A DNA stretch of 64,000 nucleotides from Candidatus Amarobacillus elongatus (lineage in GTDB: Bacteria > Chloroflexota > Dehalococcoidia > Tepidiformales > Tepidiformaceae). The stretch is taken from positions 10,540 to 74,539 of the forward strand of contig JADJBX010000011.1 in NCBI GenBank assembly GCA_016703545.1, given 5' to 3'. Both the position numbers and the translations under genes were made by a program. The notes below the pieces were generated by a model. It was not told the origin of the DNA, did no database searches, and worked only from the letters and a program-made list of their open reading frames with translations. Within the stretch, counting starts at the first letter, position 1; every line of letters begins with the position of its first letter. This document shows, piece after piece, positions 47,691 through 55,032 of this stretch.

Positions 47691-47725
47691 CTCCGCCCGT
47701 GCCAGCCCCCGACCCGAGGAGCTCC

Positions 47726-48133
47726 ATGAACGAAGAGCAGAGCAAGCGCCTTTCCGAAGCCGCCGAATCCATCCTGCAGGCGAGCGAAGCCCTGGAAGAG
47801 GCGCGCGACGCCATCGGCGACCGCCGCTTCGAGAGCGACCAGGAGCGCGACCGTTCCGCCGCCGCCCAGCAGATGACCAGCCGCCTCGACAACGCCGGCA
47901 AGCGCATCGAGGACGCCGTCCGCAAGGGCACCGTCGCCGCTGCCGCCGGCCTCCGCCCCGGCGCCTTCGCCCGCTACCGCGAAGCCTGGACCGCCGTCCG
48001 CGAAGGCCGTGGCCTCGCCCGCACCGCCGCCGACCAGGACGGTTCGGCCAACAAGAAGCTCCGCGGGCAGGAAGCGCTCGCCCGCCTCGAAGACGCCCTC
48101 GAAGGCGCCGCCACCATCGTCTTCGGCGATTGA
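47726..48133 (+). CDS. Hypothetical helical protein
   Basis: 135 residues, GAGGAG before the ATG. Highly charged and helical throughout (RLSEAAESILQASEALEEAR, QERDRSAAAQQMTSRLDNAG, EALARLEDALEGAATIVFGD), likely coiled coil, with no membrane segment. Not recognised. It precedes the DinB-like gene by 14 bp in the same direction. Confidence 0.75.
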   Translation: MNEEQSKRLSEAAESILQASEALEEARDAIGDRRFESDQERDRSAAAQQMTSRLDNAGKRIEDAVRKGTVAAAAGLRPGAFARYREAWTAVREGRGLARTAADQDGSANKKLRGQEALARLEDALEGAATIVFGD

Positions 48134-48147
48134 CCCCGGGAGCCGCC

Positions 48148-48675
48148 ATGCCCGCGAACGAGCCGCTCGCCGCCATGTTCGAATACGCCCGCTGGGCGAC
48201 GCTCGCCGTGTTCGATGCCGCGGCCGCCGCCCCCGCCACACTCGCCCGGCCCATCCCCAACACCACGCGCACCCTCGCCAACCTCCTGCTGCATCTCATC
48301 CGCTCGCAGGAGGTGTTCGCCGCCCGCCTTCGCGGCGAGGACCAGGGCCCCGCGATGGAGCGCTGGCGCGACTGGCCCGGGTTCGAAGCCGCCCGCGCCG
48401 CCGCCGATGCCAGCGCCGCCACCCTCACCACCCTCGCAGGCGAAACCCCCGCGGCCGGCGACGCCTTCATCCGCCAGGGGTTCGAATTCCCTCCCGGCAG
48501 CGGCCAGCGCTGGGATATCTCCCGCACCTTCCTCCTCACGCACGCCTTCTCCCACGGTTGCCTCCACCGTGAACAGGCCTGCGCCGCCCTCTCCGCCGCC
48601 GGCGCCGACGCCCCGGACCTCGATGGCTGGGGCTACGCCGCTCACGCCGAGGTCATGCGCCAGGTCCCACCCTGA
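48148..48675 (+). CDS. DinB-like protein
   Basis: 175 residues. DinB four-helix bundle: MFEYARWATLAVFDAAAAAP, LANLLLHLIRSQEVFAARLR, FLLTHAFSHGCLHREQACAA. Metal-binding His triad candidates are in LLLHLIRSQ and in THAFSHGCLHREQ. Members include thiol-dependent transferases and damage-inducible proteins; the function here is unknown. Probably in an operon with the helical protein before it. Confidence 0.82.
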   Translation: MPANEPLAAMFEYARWATLAVFDAAAAAPATLARPIPNTTRTLANLLLHLIRSQEVFAARLRGEDQGPAMERWRDWPGFEAARAAADASAATLTTLAGETPAAGDAFIRQGFEFPPGSGQRWDISRTFLLTHAFSHGCLHREQACAALSAAGADAPDLDGWGYAAHAEVMRQVPP

Positions 48676-48754
48676 CCCGCACTCGACCCCGGGCCAAACC
48701 GCCCTCGCCGCCACCCGTTTTCCCGCCCCCTCACTCCCCGTGTACCCTTGCCCT

Positions 48755-50014
48755 ATGAACCAGACCTTGCGTTCGCGGACCCGCGTGGTGGTCACCGGAA
48801 TCGGCGCCGTCACCCCCATCGGCAACTCCGCCGATGCCTTCTTCGAAGCCCTCACCGAAGGCCGCTCGGGCATCGCCCCGTTCACCCTCATCGATGCCTC
48901 CGCCTTCCCCTGCAAGATCGGCGGCGAAGTCAAGGCGTTCGAGCCCCCGGCCTTCCTCGATCGCAAGGCCATCCGCCGCATGCCCCGCTTCGCCCAGTTC
49001 ATGGTCAGCAGCGCCGCCGAGGCCATCCAGCAGTCCGGCCTCGATTTCGATAGCGAAGACCGCAACCGCATGGGCGTCGTCATCGGCAACGGCGGTGGCG
49101 GTTACCACGAAATCCAGGACGCCGCCGAGACCCTCTTCACCCGCGGCGGCATGAAGCTCGACCCCCTCTACATGGCCAAGACCCTCGGCAACATGGCCGC
49201 CGCGCAGGTCGCCCTCCAGTTCGGCCTCAAGGGGTACAACGGCACCATCGTCACCGCCTGCGCCGCCGGCACCCAGGCCATCGGCGAGGCCGCCATGGTC
49301 CTCCGCGCGGGCCGAGCCGATGTCGTCATCACCGGCGGCTGCGAGGCCGCCATCAGCGAGCTCGGCCTCGCCGGCTTCGCCGTCATGCGCGCCCTCTCCT
49401 CCCGCAACGACGACCCCGCCGCCGCCAGCCGCCCCTTCGACGCCGCCCGCGACGGCTTCGTCCCCTGCGAGGGCGCGGGCGCCCTCGTCCTTGAGACCGA
49501 AGCCCACGCCATCGCCCGCGGCGCCACCATCCTCGCCGAGATCGCCGGCTTCGGCTGCACCAACGACGCCTACCACGTCGTCGCCCCCGCCGAAGACGGC
49601 GACGGCGCCAGCCGCGCCATGCTCGAAGCCCTCGCCGATGCCGGCCTCTCGCCCGCGGACATCGGCTACGTGAACGCCCACGCCACCAGCACCGACCTCG
49701 GTGACGCCGCCGAGACCGCCGCCATCAAGCGCGTCTTCGGCGAAGGCGCTTACCGCATCCCCATCAGCGCCACCAAGAGCATGATCGGCCACGGCCTCGG
49801 CGCCAGCGGCGGCATGGAAACCGTCGCCACCATCAAGACCATCCTCACGGGCACCATCCACCCCACCATCAACCAGGAAAACCCGGACCCCGCCTGCGAC
49901 CTCGATTACGTGCCCAACACCGCCCGCAAGGCCGAGGTCCGCGCCGCCCTCAAGAACAGCTTCGGCTTCGGCGGCCAGAACAGCTGCCTCGCCATCGTTC
50001 GCTACGAACCCTGA
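48755..50014 (+). CDS. fabF: Beta-ketoacyl-ACP synthase II
   Basis: 419 residues. Condensing enzyme of fatty acid elongation. Catalytic Cys in TIVTACAAGTQAIGEAAMVL, His in NAHATSTDLGDAAETAAIKR, His in KSMIGHGLGASGGMETVATI, and GFGGQNSCLAIV at the end. ATG 48755 lies six bases after TACCCT, no Shine-Dalgarno (leaderless type). Its stop region (GAACCCTGAGCGGGG) matches the first unit of the adjacent tandem repeat. Confidence 0.96.
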   Translation: MNQTLRSRTRVVVTGIGAVTPIGNSADAFFEALTEGRSGIAPFTLIDASAFPCKIGGEVKAFEPPAFLDRKAIRRMPRFAQFMVSSAAEAIQQSGLDFDSEDRNRMGVVIGNGGGGYHEIQDAAETLFTRGGMKLDPLYMAKTLGNMAAAQVALQFGLKGYNGTIVTACAAGTQAIGEAAMVLRAGRADVVITGGCEAAISELGLAGFAVMRALSSRNDDPAAASRPFDAARDGFVPCEGAGALVLETEAHAIARGATILAEIAGFGCTNDAYHVVAPAEDGDGASRAMLEALADAGLSPADIGYVNAHATSTDLGDAAETAAIKRVFGEGAYRIPISATKSMIGHGLGASGGMETVATIKTILTGTIHPTINQENPDPACDLDYVPNTARKAEVRAALKNSFGFGGQNSCLAIVRYEP

Positions 50015-50250
50015 GCGGGGCTCGAGGCGCGGGCTCGAGGTTCGAGGCTCGAGGCTCGAGCGGGACAACCCTGAGGGGGGTTCGAGGCCCGAGGCCCGAG
50101 CGGGACAACCCTGAGGGGGGTTCGGGCCTCGAGGCTCGAGCGGGACAACCCCGGAGCCCCAGGCCCCGCGCCGGCACCCCCGGGGTTGCCCCAAAAACCT
50201 CGAACCTCGCGCCCCGAGCCTCGAGCCCCCAAACCCCGTCCCTCGTGCCC
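50003..50250. repeat. CTCGAGG-type heptamer element with 40-bp tandem repeat after fabF
   Basis: GAGGTTC/GAGGCTC heptamers start at the fabF stop. A 40-bp unit (opening GACAACCCTGAGGGGGGTTC) occurs at 50063-50102 and 50103-50142, with a partial copy over the fabF end and another from 50143. The right arm at 50181-50226 has GGGGTTGCCCC and CCTCGAACCTCG, the inverse of the left arm, so the whole can form a long hairpin. No gene is seen from 50015 to 50327. Confidence 0.88.
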
Positions 50251-50327
50251 CGTCAAACAGGGACACTCGGTCCTGCCCGCCCTCCCCCTCCCCGAATATG
50301 CTGTTCTGTGGTCCCCGGGAGGTTGTG

Positions 50328-50795
50328 ATGCAGAACACCATCGAACGCCAGACCGTCGCACCCGAACACACCGCCGTCGTCGCCTTCACCTGTGGCTTCA
50401 ACGAGATCGCCGCGCACATCGGCCCCGTTTTCGGCGAAGTCATGGCCTACCTTGGCCCCCTGGGCGCCATCGATGGCACCGCCCGCGCCTTCGCCTGCTA
50501 CCGGCCCGCGGGCGAGCAGGTCCACGTCGAGGCGGGCTTCACCGTCCACGCCCCCATTGCCGGCCAGGGCCGCGTCCAGCCCGGCGAACTCCCCGGCGGC
50601 GAGGCCATCGTCACCATCCATGAAGGCCCCTACAACACGGTCGAACACGCCTACGCCGCCATGCAGGAGTGGCTCACCGCCAACGGCGAAACCGGCTCCG
50701 AGACCATGTGGGAGTACTACCTCACCCCGCCCGACGCCACCCCGCCGCGCACCATGATCGTCTGGCCGCTGGTCCGCGCGGCCGTCCCCGCCTGA
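50328..50795 (+). CDS. GyrI-like/effector-binding small-molecule protein
   Basis: 155 residues. SOUL/GyrI-type domain without a DNA-binding part: HTAVVAFTCGFNEIAAHIGP, VFGEVMAYLGPLGAIDGTAR, ARAFACYRPAGEQVHVEAGF, AIVTIHEGPYNTVEHAYAAM, ENG..WEYYLTPPDATPPR near the end. Likely binds small ligands. GGGAGG precedes the ATG; a TATGCT box at 50297 gives a short leader. Confidence 0.8.
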   Translation: MQNTIERQTVAPEHTAVVAFTCGFNEIAAHIGPVFGEVMAYLGPLGAIDGTARAFACYRPAGEQVHVEAGFTVHAPIAGQGRVQPGELPGGEAIVTIHEGPYNTVEHAYAAMQEWLTANGETGSETMWEYYLTPPDATPPRTMIVWPLVRAAVPA

Positions 50796-50802
50796 GGACG
50801 CC

Positions 50803-51971
50803 ATGACGGACATCGCGCCGGCCGCCGCGCCGCCGGTTCCCTCGGTGGCGTGGGTCCGGTGGGCCCGCCGCGCCGCCCTCGGTGGCGCGGCGGCGGTCGG
50901 CGTGCTTGGCCTCGCCCTCTTCGGCGCCGGCTGGTACTTCTCCGGCGAACTCGAACGCCAGGGCCTCGCCATCGACCACTCCCCCGACGCCCTCGATCTC
51001 GTCGCCTCCCCCGCCGCGGAGGGCGTCGTCCGCCTCAGCGCTGGCCCCGAGGGCGGCGCCTGGACCCGCGAAGGTACCTACGGCCTCGCCTGGGATGGCG
51101 GCTACGGGCAGGTGACCACCATCCGCGCCACCGGCGACGGCTGGGTCGAACGCGACTTCCGCCTCCTCGAAGGCACACGCGCCGCCAACACCCCCGCGCG
51201 CGTCGACGGCTTCGCCTTCCCCGCCGACCCCCTCCGCGCCCACGGCTACCCGTTCGAGGACGTCGCCATCCCCGGCGAACTCGGCCCCATGCCCGCCTGG
51301 CTCGTGCCCGGCACCCCCGGCGAGACCTGGGTCATCTTCGTCCACGGCCAGAATGCGAACCGCCGCGAGGCCCTGCGCGCCCTGCCCGCGACCCACGATG
51401 CCGGCGCCACCGCCCTGGTCATCACCTACCGGAACGACGAAGGAGCCCCCCGCAACCCCGATTCCCGCCTCCACTACGGCGAGACCGAATGGCGCGACCT
51501 CGATGCCGCCGTCACCTTCGCCCGCGAACGCGGCGCCCGCCGCATCGTCATCAACGGCTACAGCATGGGCGGCTCCATCGCCCTCAGCTTCCTGCTGCAC
51601 TCCGGGCAGGCCAACGCCGTCGCCGGCGTCATCCTCGATGCCCCCATGCTCGACTTCCGCGAGACCGTCGAGTTCCGCGCACCCGGCGGCGTTCCCACCG
51701 GCGTCCTTCGTATCGGCGAATGGATCGCCGGCATCCGCTTCGACATCGATTGGTCCTCCACCGACTACGCCGCCCGCGCCGCCGACTACCGCACCCCCAT
51801 GCTCATCTTCCAGGGCAGCGCCGACCGCAGCGTCCCGCCCGCCAAAGCACACGAATTCGCCGCCGCCCGCCCGGACCTGGTCACCCTCGTCGAGACCAAC
51901 GCCGCCCACGTCCGCTCCTGGAACGAAAACCCCAACGCTACGAAGCCGCCATCAGGGCCGTCCTCCACTAA
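50803..51971 (+). pseudogene. Membrane-anchored alpha/beta hydrolase, one frameshift near the end
   Basis: About 389 residues after correction. N-terminal membrane helix (ALGGAAAVGVLGLALFGAGW), then an alpha/beta hydrolase of the FrsA/BAAT type: WVIFVHGQNANRREALRALP, nucleophile elbow INGYSMGGSIALSFLLH, Asp in FQGSADRSVPPAKAHEF, His in TNAAHVRSW. As sequenced the frame shifts at 51934-51937 and runs into the next gene, giving a false 615-residue fusion; one extra C restores the natural end RYEAAIRAVLH at 51971. It begins 7 bp after the GyrI-like gene. Confidence 0.85.
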
Positions 51972-51980
51972 CGCCCACCC

Positions 51981-52010
51981 TTTTCTCCTTTCTCCCTTCT
52001 CCTTTCTCTT
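51981..52010. repeat. Short TTTCTCC heptamer array
   Basis: About four 7-bp units of the TTTCTCC type, beginning 10 bp after the hydrolase stop and ending just before the TATCCT box of the next gene. Same family as the arrays at 47.66 kb and 54.9 kb. Confidence 0.7.
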
Positions 52011-52026
52011 CCCGTATCCTCCCCCC

Positions 52027-52650
52027 ATGCAGTTCACCACCCACTCCCTGCGCCGCTTCTCCGATGGCACCTGCGTGGTCTCCAGTTCCTCGGGGCCGGC
52101 GAACATCGCGCTCGAAACCGCCGACCTCCTCGTGCTCGACCTCGCCATCTCCGGCCGCCCGAAGGCGAACCTGCTGACGAAGGAAGGCCGCGAAGGCCGC
52201 GTAATGAAGCAGATCCCCGTGCGTGAACAGCAGCGGCTCTGGCTCTTCAAGCACCGCCCGCTGCGCATGCTCGAATTCTTCACCCACGAAGGCGGCCTCG
52301 CCGGCTACCGCGTCGATTTCGCCACCCCGCCCCTCGAGCGCGAAAACGAGTGGTACCAGGCCGACTACTACGTCGACCTTTTCGTCACCCCCGGCGGCAC
52401 CGACTGGGTCTCCGCCGATGAAGACGAGCTCGCCGAGGCGGTCGAAAACGGCATCGTCCCCCTCGCCACCGCGCGCGCCATCCTCCAGGAGTGCGATGCG
52501 CTGGCCAAGGAAGTGGGCCGCGGCCGCTGGCAGCAGTGGGTCGAAAGCCTCTGCGACGCCCCCCTCGATTTCACCCGTCCCCTCTCCCCCCACACCGTCA
52601 CCAGCACCCACCACGCCTCCCCCGAACCCCCCGGCTGGCCCGCGTCCTGA
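52027..52650 (+). CDS. DUF402 family protein
   Basis: 207 residues. DUF402/FomD-like fold: REQQRLWLFKHRPLRMLEFF, DFATPPLERENEWYQADYYV, DLFVTPGGTDWVSADEDELA, EAVENGIVPLATARAILQEC. The family contains nucleoside diphosphate phosphatase-like enzymes with metal-binding Asp in the YYVDLFV and EDEL regions, which are present. ATG 52027 lies six bases after TATCCT (leaderless type). The large repeat block begins right after its stop. Confidence 0.8.
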   Translation: MQFTTHSLRRFSDGTCVVSSSSGPANIALETADLLVLDLAISGRPKANLLTKEGREGRVMKQIPVREQQRLWLFKHRPLRMLEFFTHEGGLAGYRVDFATPPLERENEWYQADYYVDLFVTPGGTDWVSADEDELAEAVENGIVPLATARAILQECDALAKEVGRGRWQQWVESLCDAPLDFTRPLSPHTVTSTHHASPEPPGWPAS

Positions 52651-53212
52651 GGGGGAGCGGTTAGCGGTTGGCCGCTGGCCGCTGGCCGCTGGTGGCGGTT
52701 GGCGGCTTTCGGCTGTCGGCCGTCGGCTATCGGCTGTGACCACCCGCAAGACCCGGCCACAAAACCGAGCCGCGAACGGCAGTGAGCCTCCCTGCGCCAC
52801 CCCCGATCCCGCCACGCACCCCGCCACGTGCGGAGCGGTTAGCGGTTAGCCGCTGGCCGCGTGGCTGTCGGCTGTCGGCTGTGACCACTCGCAAGACCCG
52901 GCCACAAAACCGAGCCGCGAACGGCAGTGAGCGTCCCTGCGCCACCCCCGATCCCGCCACGCACCCCGCCACCGGCGGTTGGCGGTTAGCTGCTGGCCGT
53001 CGGCTATCGGCTGTCGGCTGTGGCCGTCGGCTGTGACCACTCGCAAGACCCGGCCACAAAACCGAGCCGCGAACGGCAGTGAGCCTCCCTGCGCCACCCC
53101 GGGTCCCCCGGCGCCACTCGGGCCGGAACGCCCCCATCCGCGCCCCAATTCCGCACGTGGCCACACCCGACAGCCGACGGCCGAAAGCCGACAGCACAAC
53201 CAACCGCTTCCC
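52648..53212. repeat. 560-bp block: three tandem copies of a 145-152-bp heptamer-flanked repeat
   Basis: No gene is seen between 52651 and 53288. Each unit has GGTTAGC/GGCCGCT heptamers, GGCTGTC heptamers, GTGACCACTCGC, then a conserved 38-bp core (52758-52795, 52903-52940, 53055-53092, containing CCGCGAACGGCAGTGAGC). The block ends with reverse-sense heptamers (53168-53205) behind CCGCACGTGGCCACACC (53151-53167). The core also occurs at 36764-36801. GCCG-CGAA-CGGC in the core can form a small hairpin. Confidence 0.92.
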
Positions 53213-53288
53213 CCTTCGCCCTTATGTCAGTACCGTGACAACACGCTCCGGGTTGCCCCCCACCCAAACCGGGAGCGAAGGATCTCGC

Positions 53289-53996
53289 ATGTCACGCCTG
53301 TTGCCGGCTGCCCTTGGCGGCGCCGGCCTGCTTGCCATCCTCCTCACCGCCCTGCAGGCCCTGCCCGCGCACCCCGCCCGCGCCCTCGTCAACTGCGATG
53401 TGCCCTCCGGGATCGAGATGGACAGCGTCGAACAGCAGGTCCTTACCCTCGTGAACCAGGCCCGCGGCCAGCAGAACCCGCCGCTCGCGCCTCTCGCGGC
53501 CAACACCGCCCTCAACCGCGCCGCCGCCTGGATGGCGAAGGACATGACGACCCGCCCCGCCCTCTCCCACACCGACTCCACCGGCCGCGACCCCTTCCAG
53601 CGCATGAAGGACTGCGGCTACGGACGCACCGGCGGCGAGAACATCGGCGCCGGCTCCGCTTCCGGCGGCCTCAATAGCGCCAACGCCATCTTCAACGCCT
53701 GGATGGCCTCCCCCGGGCACCGCCAGGCCATCCTCTATCCCACCTTCACCGAAGTCGGCATCGCCTACGCCGATGCCAACGGCGGCCGCTACTGGGCGAT
53801 GGACTTCGGCTACGGCTCCACCACCTCGGGCGGCGGTGGCGGCGGAACCAGCGGGGTCGTCACCAGCACCCCCACGGCCACGCCCTCCACCGCGCCCTCG
53901 GCCACGCCCACGCGCACCCCGACCCCCGCGCCCACGGCCACCCCCACGCCCCAGACGTGGCGGCTCGTGCTCCCCATGGTCTTCTCGGACGACTAA
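53289..53996 (+). CDS. Secreted CAP/SCP-domain protein
   Basis: 235 residues. Sec signal (GGAGLLAILLTALQALPAHP), then a CAP domain (about 45-175): QQVLTLVNQARGQQNPPLAP, SHTDSTGRDPFQRMKDCGYG, GGENIGAG, ASPGHRQAILYPTFTEVGIA. A Gly hinge and a Thr-Pro-Ala linker follow (PTRTPTPAPTATPTPQ), ending in WRLVLPMVFSDD, a short hydrophobic terminus like those of many Chloroflexota secreted proteins. GAAGGATC precedes ATG 53289. Extracellular; the role is unknown. Confidence 0.88.
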   Translation: MSRLLPAALGGAGLLAILLTALQALPAHPARALVNCDVPSGIEMDSVEQQVLTLVNQARGQQNPPLAPLAANTALNRAAAWMAKDMTTRPALSHTDSTGRDPFQRMKDCGYGRTGGENIGAGSASGGLNSANAIFNAWMASPGHRQAILYPTFTEVGIAYADANGGRYWAMDFGYGSTTSGGGGGGTSGVVTSTPTATPSTAPSATPTRTPTPAPTATPTPQTWRLVLPMVFSDD

Positions 53997-54010
53997 CCCC
54001 CGGCTCAACG

Positions 54011-54043
54011 CCCCCCGAAGCCCCCGCGCGGGGCCTCGGGGGG
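54011..54043 (+). terminator. Terminator after the CAP gene
   Basis: 14-bp inverted repeat with one mismatch (54011-54024 with 54030-54043) 15 bp after the stop, followed by CCCCCTTTCGG downstream. Confidence 0.65.
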
Positions 54044-54143
54044 CCGCCGTGGCCCCCTTTCGGCCCATCCCACGAATCTCAGGCTCGTGAACGATTTCAC
54101 ATGGATTTCATCGCCCACCACCGGGGACGGCTTCACACGCCCG

Positions 54144-54149
54144 TATAAT
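54144..54149 (+). promoter_or_regulatory. Consensus -10 box before the response regulator
   Basis: TATAAT, 28 bp before the ATG, with AAAGGAGG between as ribosome site. The -35 region is poor, so activation may be needed. Confidence 0.6.
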
Positions 54150-54176
54150 CACGCAAAGGAGGCGCCGGCCGAGGCC

Positions 54177-54854
54177 ATGCGTACCGTCTACCTCGTCACT
54201 CGCCACCCCGATGTCGCCCGCCTCGGCCCCGGCCTCGAACGCTTCGGCTACTCCGCCCCCGCGATCGCCCCCGACCGCCTCGCCAACGAAGAGGGCGGCA
54301 TCACCGCCGACGTCGTCGTCCTGGACCTCCGCGACGTCCCCCCCGCCGCCTTCAACCTCCTCAGCGAAAGCTACGCCGAAGCCGGGATCGTCCTCATCGT
54401 CCTTGCCGCCGAAGAGCAGTTCGACCGTATCACCGCCGACCTCGCCGTCGATGACTTCTCGATCATCCCCGTCAACGCCGTCGAGCTGGCCAGGCGCATC
54501 GAACGCGCCCTCTGGCGCCGGCACGGCATCGATAGCGAGAACTTCGTCCGCTGCGGCGACCTCGCCCTCGATCTTTCGAACTACCGCGTCACCGTCGGCC
54601 CCGAAAGCCTCGTGCTCACCTTCAAGGAGTACGAACTCCTGCGCTTCCTCGCCATGAACGCCGGCCGCGTCTTCACCCGCGAACAGCTCCTCAACCGCGT
54701 CTGGGGCTACGACTACTTCGGCGGCGCCCGCACCGTCGACGTCCACATCCGCCGCATCCGCTCGAAAATCGAAATCCACGGCCACACCTTCATCGAAACC
54801 GTGCGCAACGTCGGCTACCGGCTCGTCGCCGAAGCGCGGGACGAGGAGAGATAG
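54177..54854 (+). CDS. OmpR-type response regulator with atypical receiver
   Basis: 225 residues. The C-terminal winged helix (about 130-222) is standard: GDLALDLSNYRVTVGPESLV, LTFKEYELLRFLAMNAGRVF, TREQLLNRVWGYDYFGGART, VDVHIRRIRSKI. The N-terminal receiver keeps the Asp in VVVLDLRDVPP but lacks the acidic pair after strand 1 (LVTRHPDV) and the conserved Lys (IIPVNAVEL in its place), so ordinary phosphorylation is doubtful. Consensus TATAAT and AAAGGAGG upstream. No kinase is adjacent. Confidence 0.9.
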   Translation: MRTVYLVTRHPDVARLGPGLERFGYSAPAIAPDRLANEEGGITADVVVLDLRDVPPAAFNLLSESYAEAGIVLIVLAAEEQFDRITADLAVDDFSIIPVNAVELARRIERALWRRHGIDSENFVRCGDLALDLSNYRVTVGPESLVLTFKEYELLRFLAMNAGRVFTREQLLNRVWGYDYFGGARTVDVHIRRIRSKIEIHGHTFIETVRNVGYRLVAEARDEER

Positions 54855-54992
54855 GGGAGAGATAAGAGAAAGGAGAAAGGAGAAAAGCGGGGCTACCCCG
54901 TTCGGCAGCCACCCCCGCCCGCGCCGGCGAAGACTCGTGCCCCGAACTGGCCACTCTTCTCTCCTTTCTCCTTTCTCTTTTCTCCTTTCTCC
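54855..54992. repeat. Inverted pair of GAGAAAG/TTTCTCC heptamer arrays
   Basis: Purine array GAGAAAG x3 at 54866-54887, directly after the response regulator stop, and its inverse TCTCCTT-type array at 54957-54992. Complementary arms enclose a 70-bp centre with no gene. It could form a long mRNA hairpin between the regulator and the acyl-CoA dehydrogenase gene. Confidence 0.85.
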
Positions 54993-55032
54993 ACTAGGAT
55001 TCCCGCACCTATCAAACTCGGCGGTTTATCCA

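Noticed and set aside
50803..52650. An apparent 615-residue fusion of an alpha/beta hydrolase to a DUF402 protein
   Set aside because: Produced by a missing base at 51934-51937; in the other frame the hydrolase ends naturally at 51971, and the DUF402 gene has its own TATCCT box and ATG.
52648..53212. Repeat block considered as a CRISPR array
   Set aside because: Units are not regularly spaced 28-37-bp repeats with unique spacers, the variation is by heptamer changes, and no cas genes are present.
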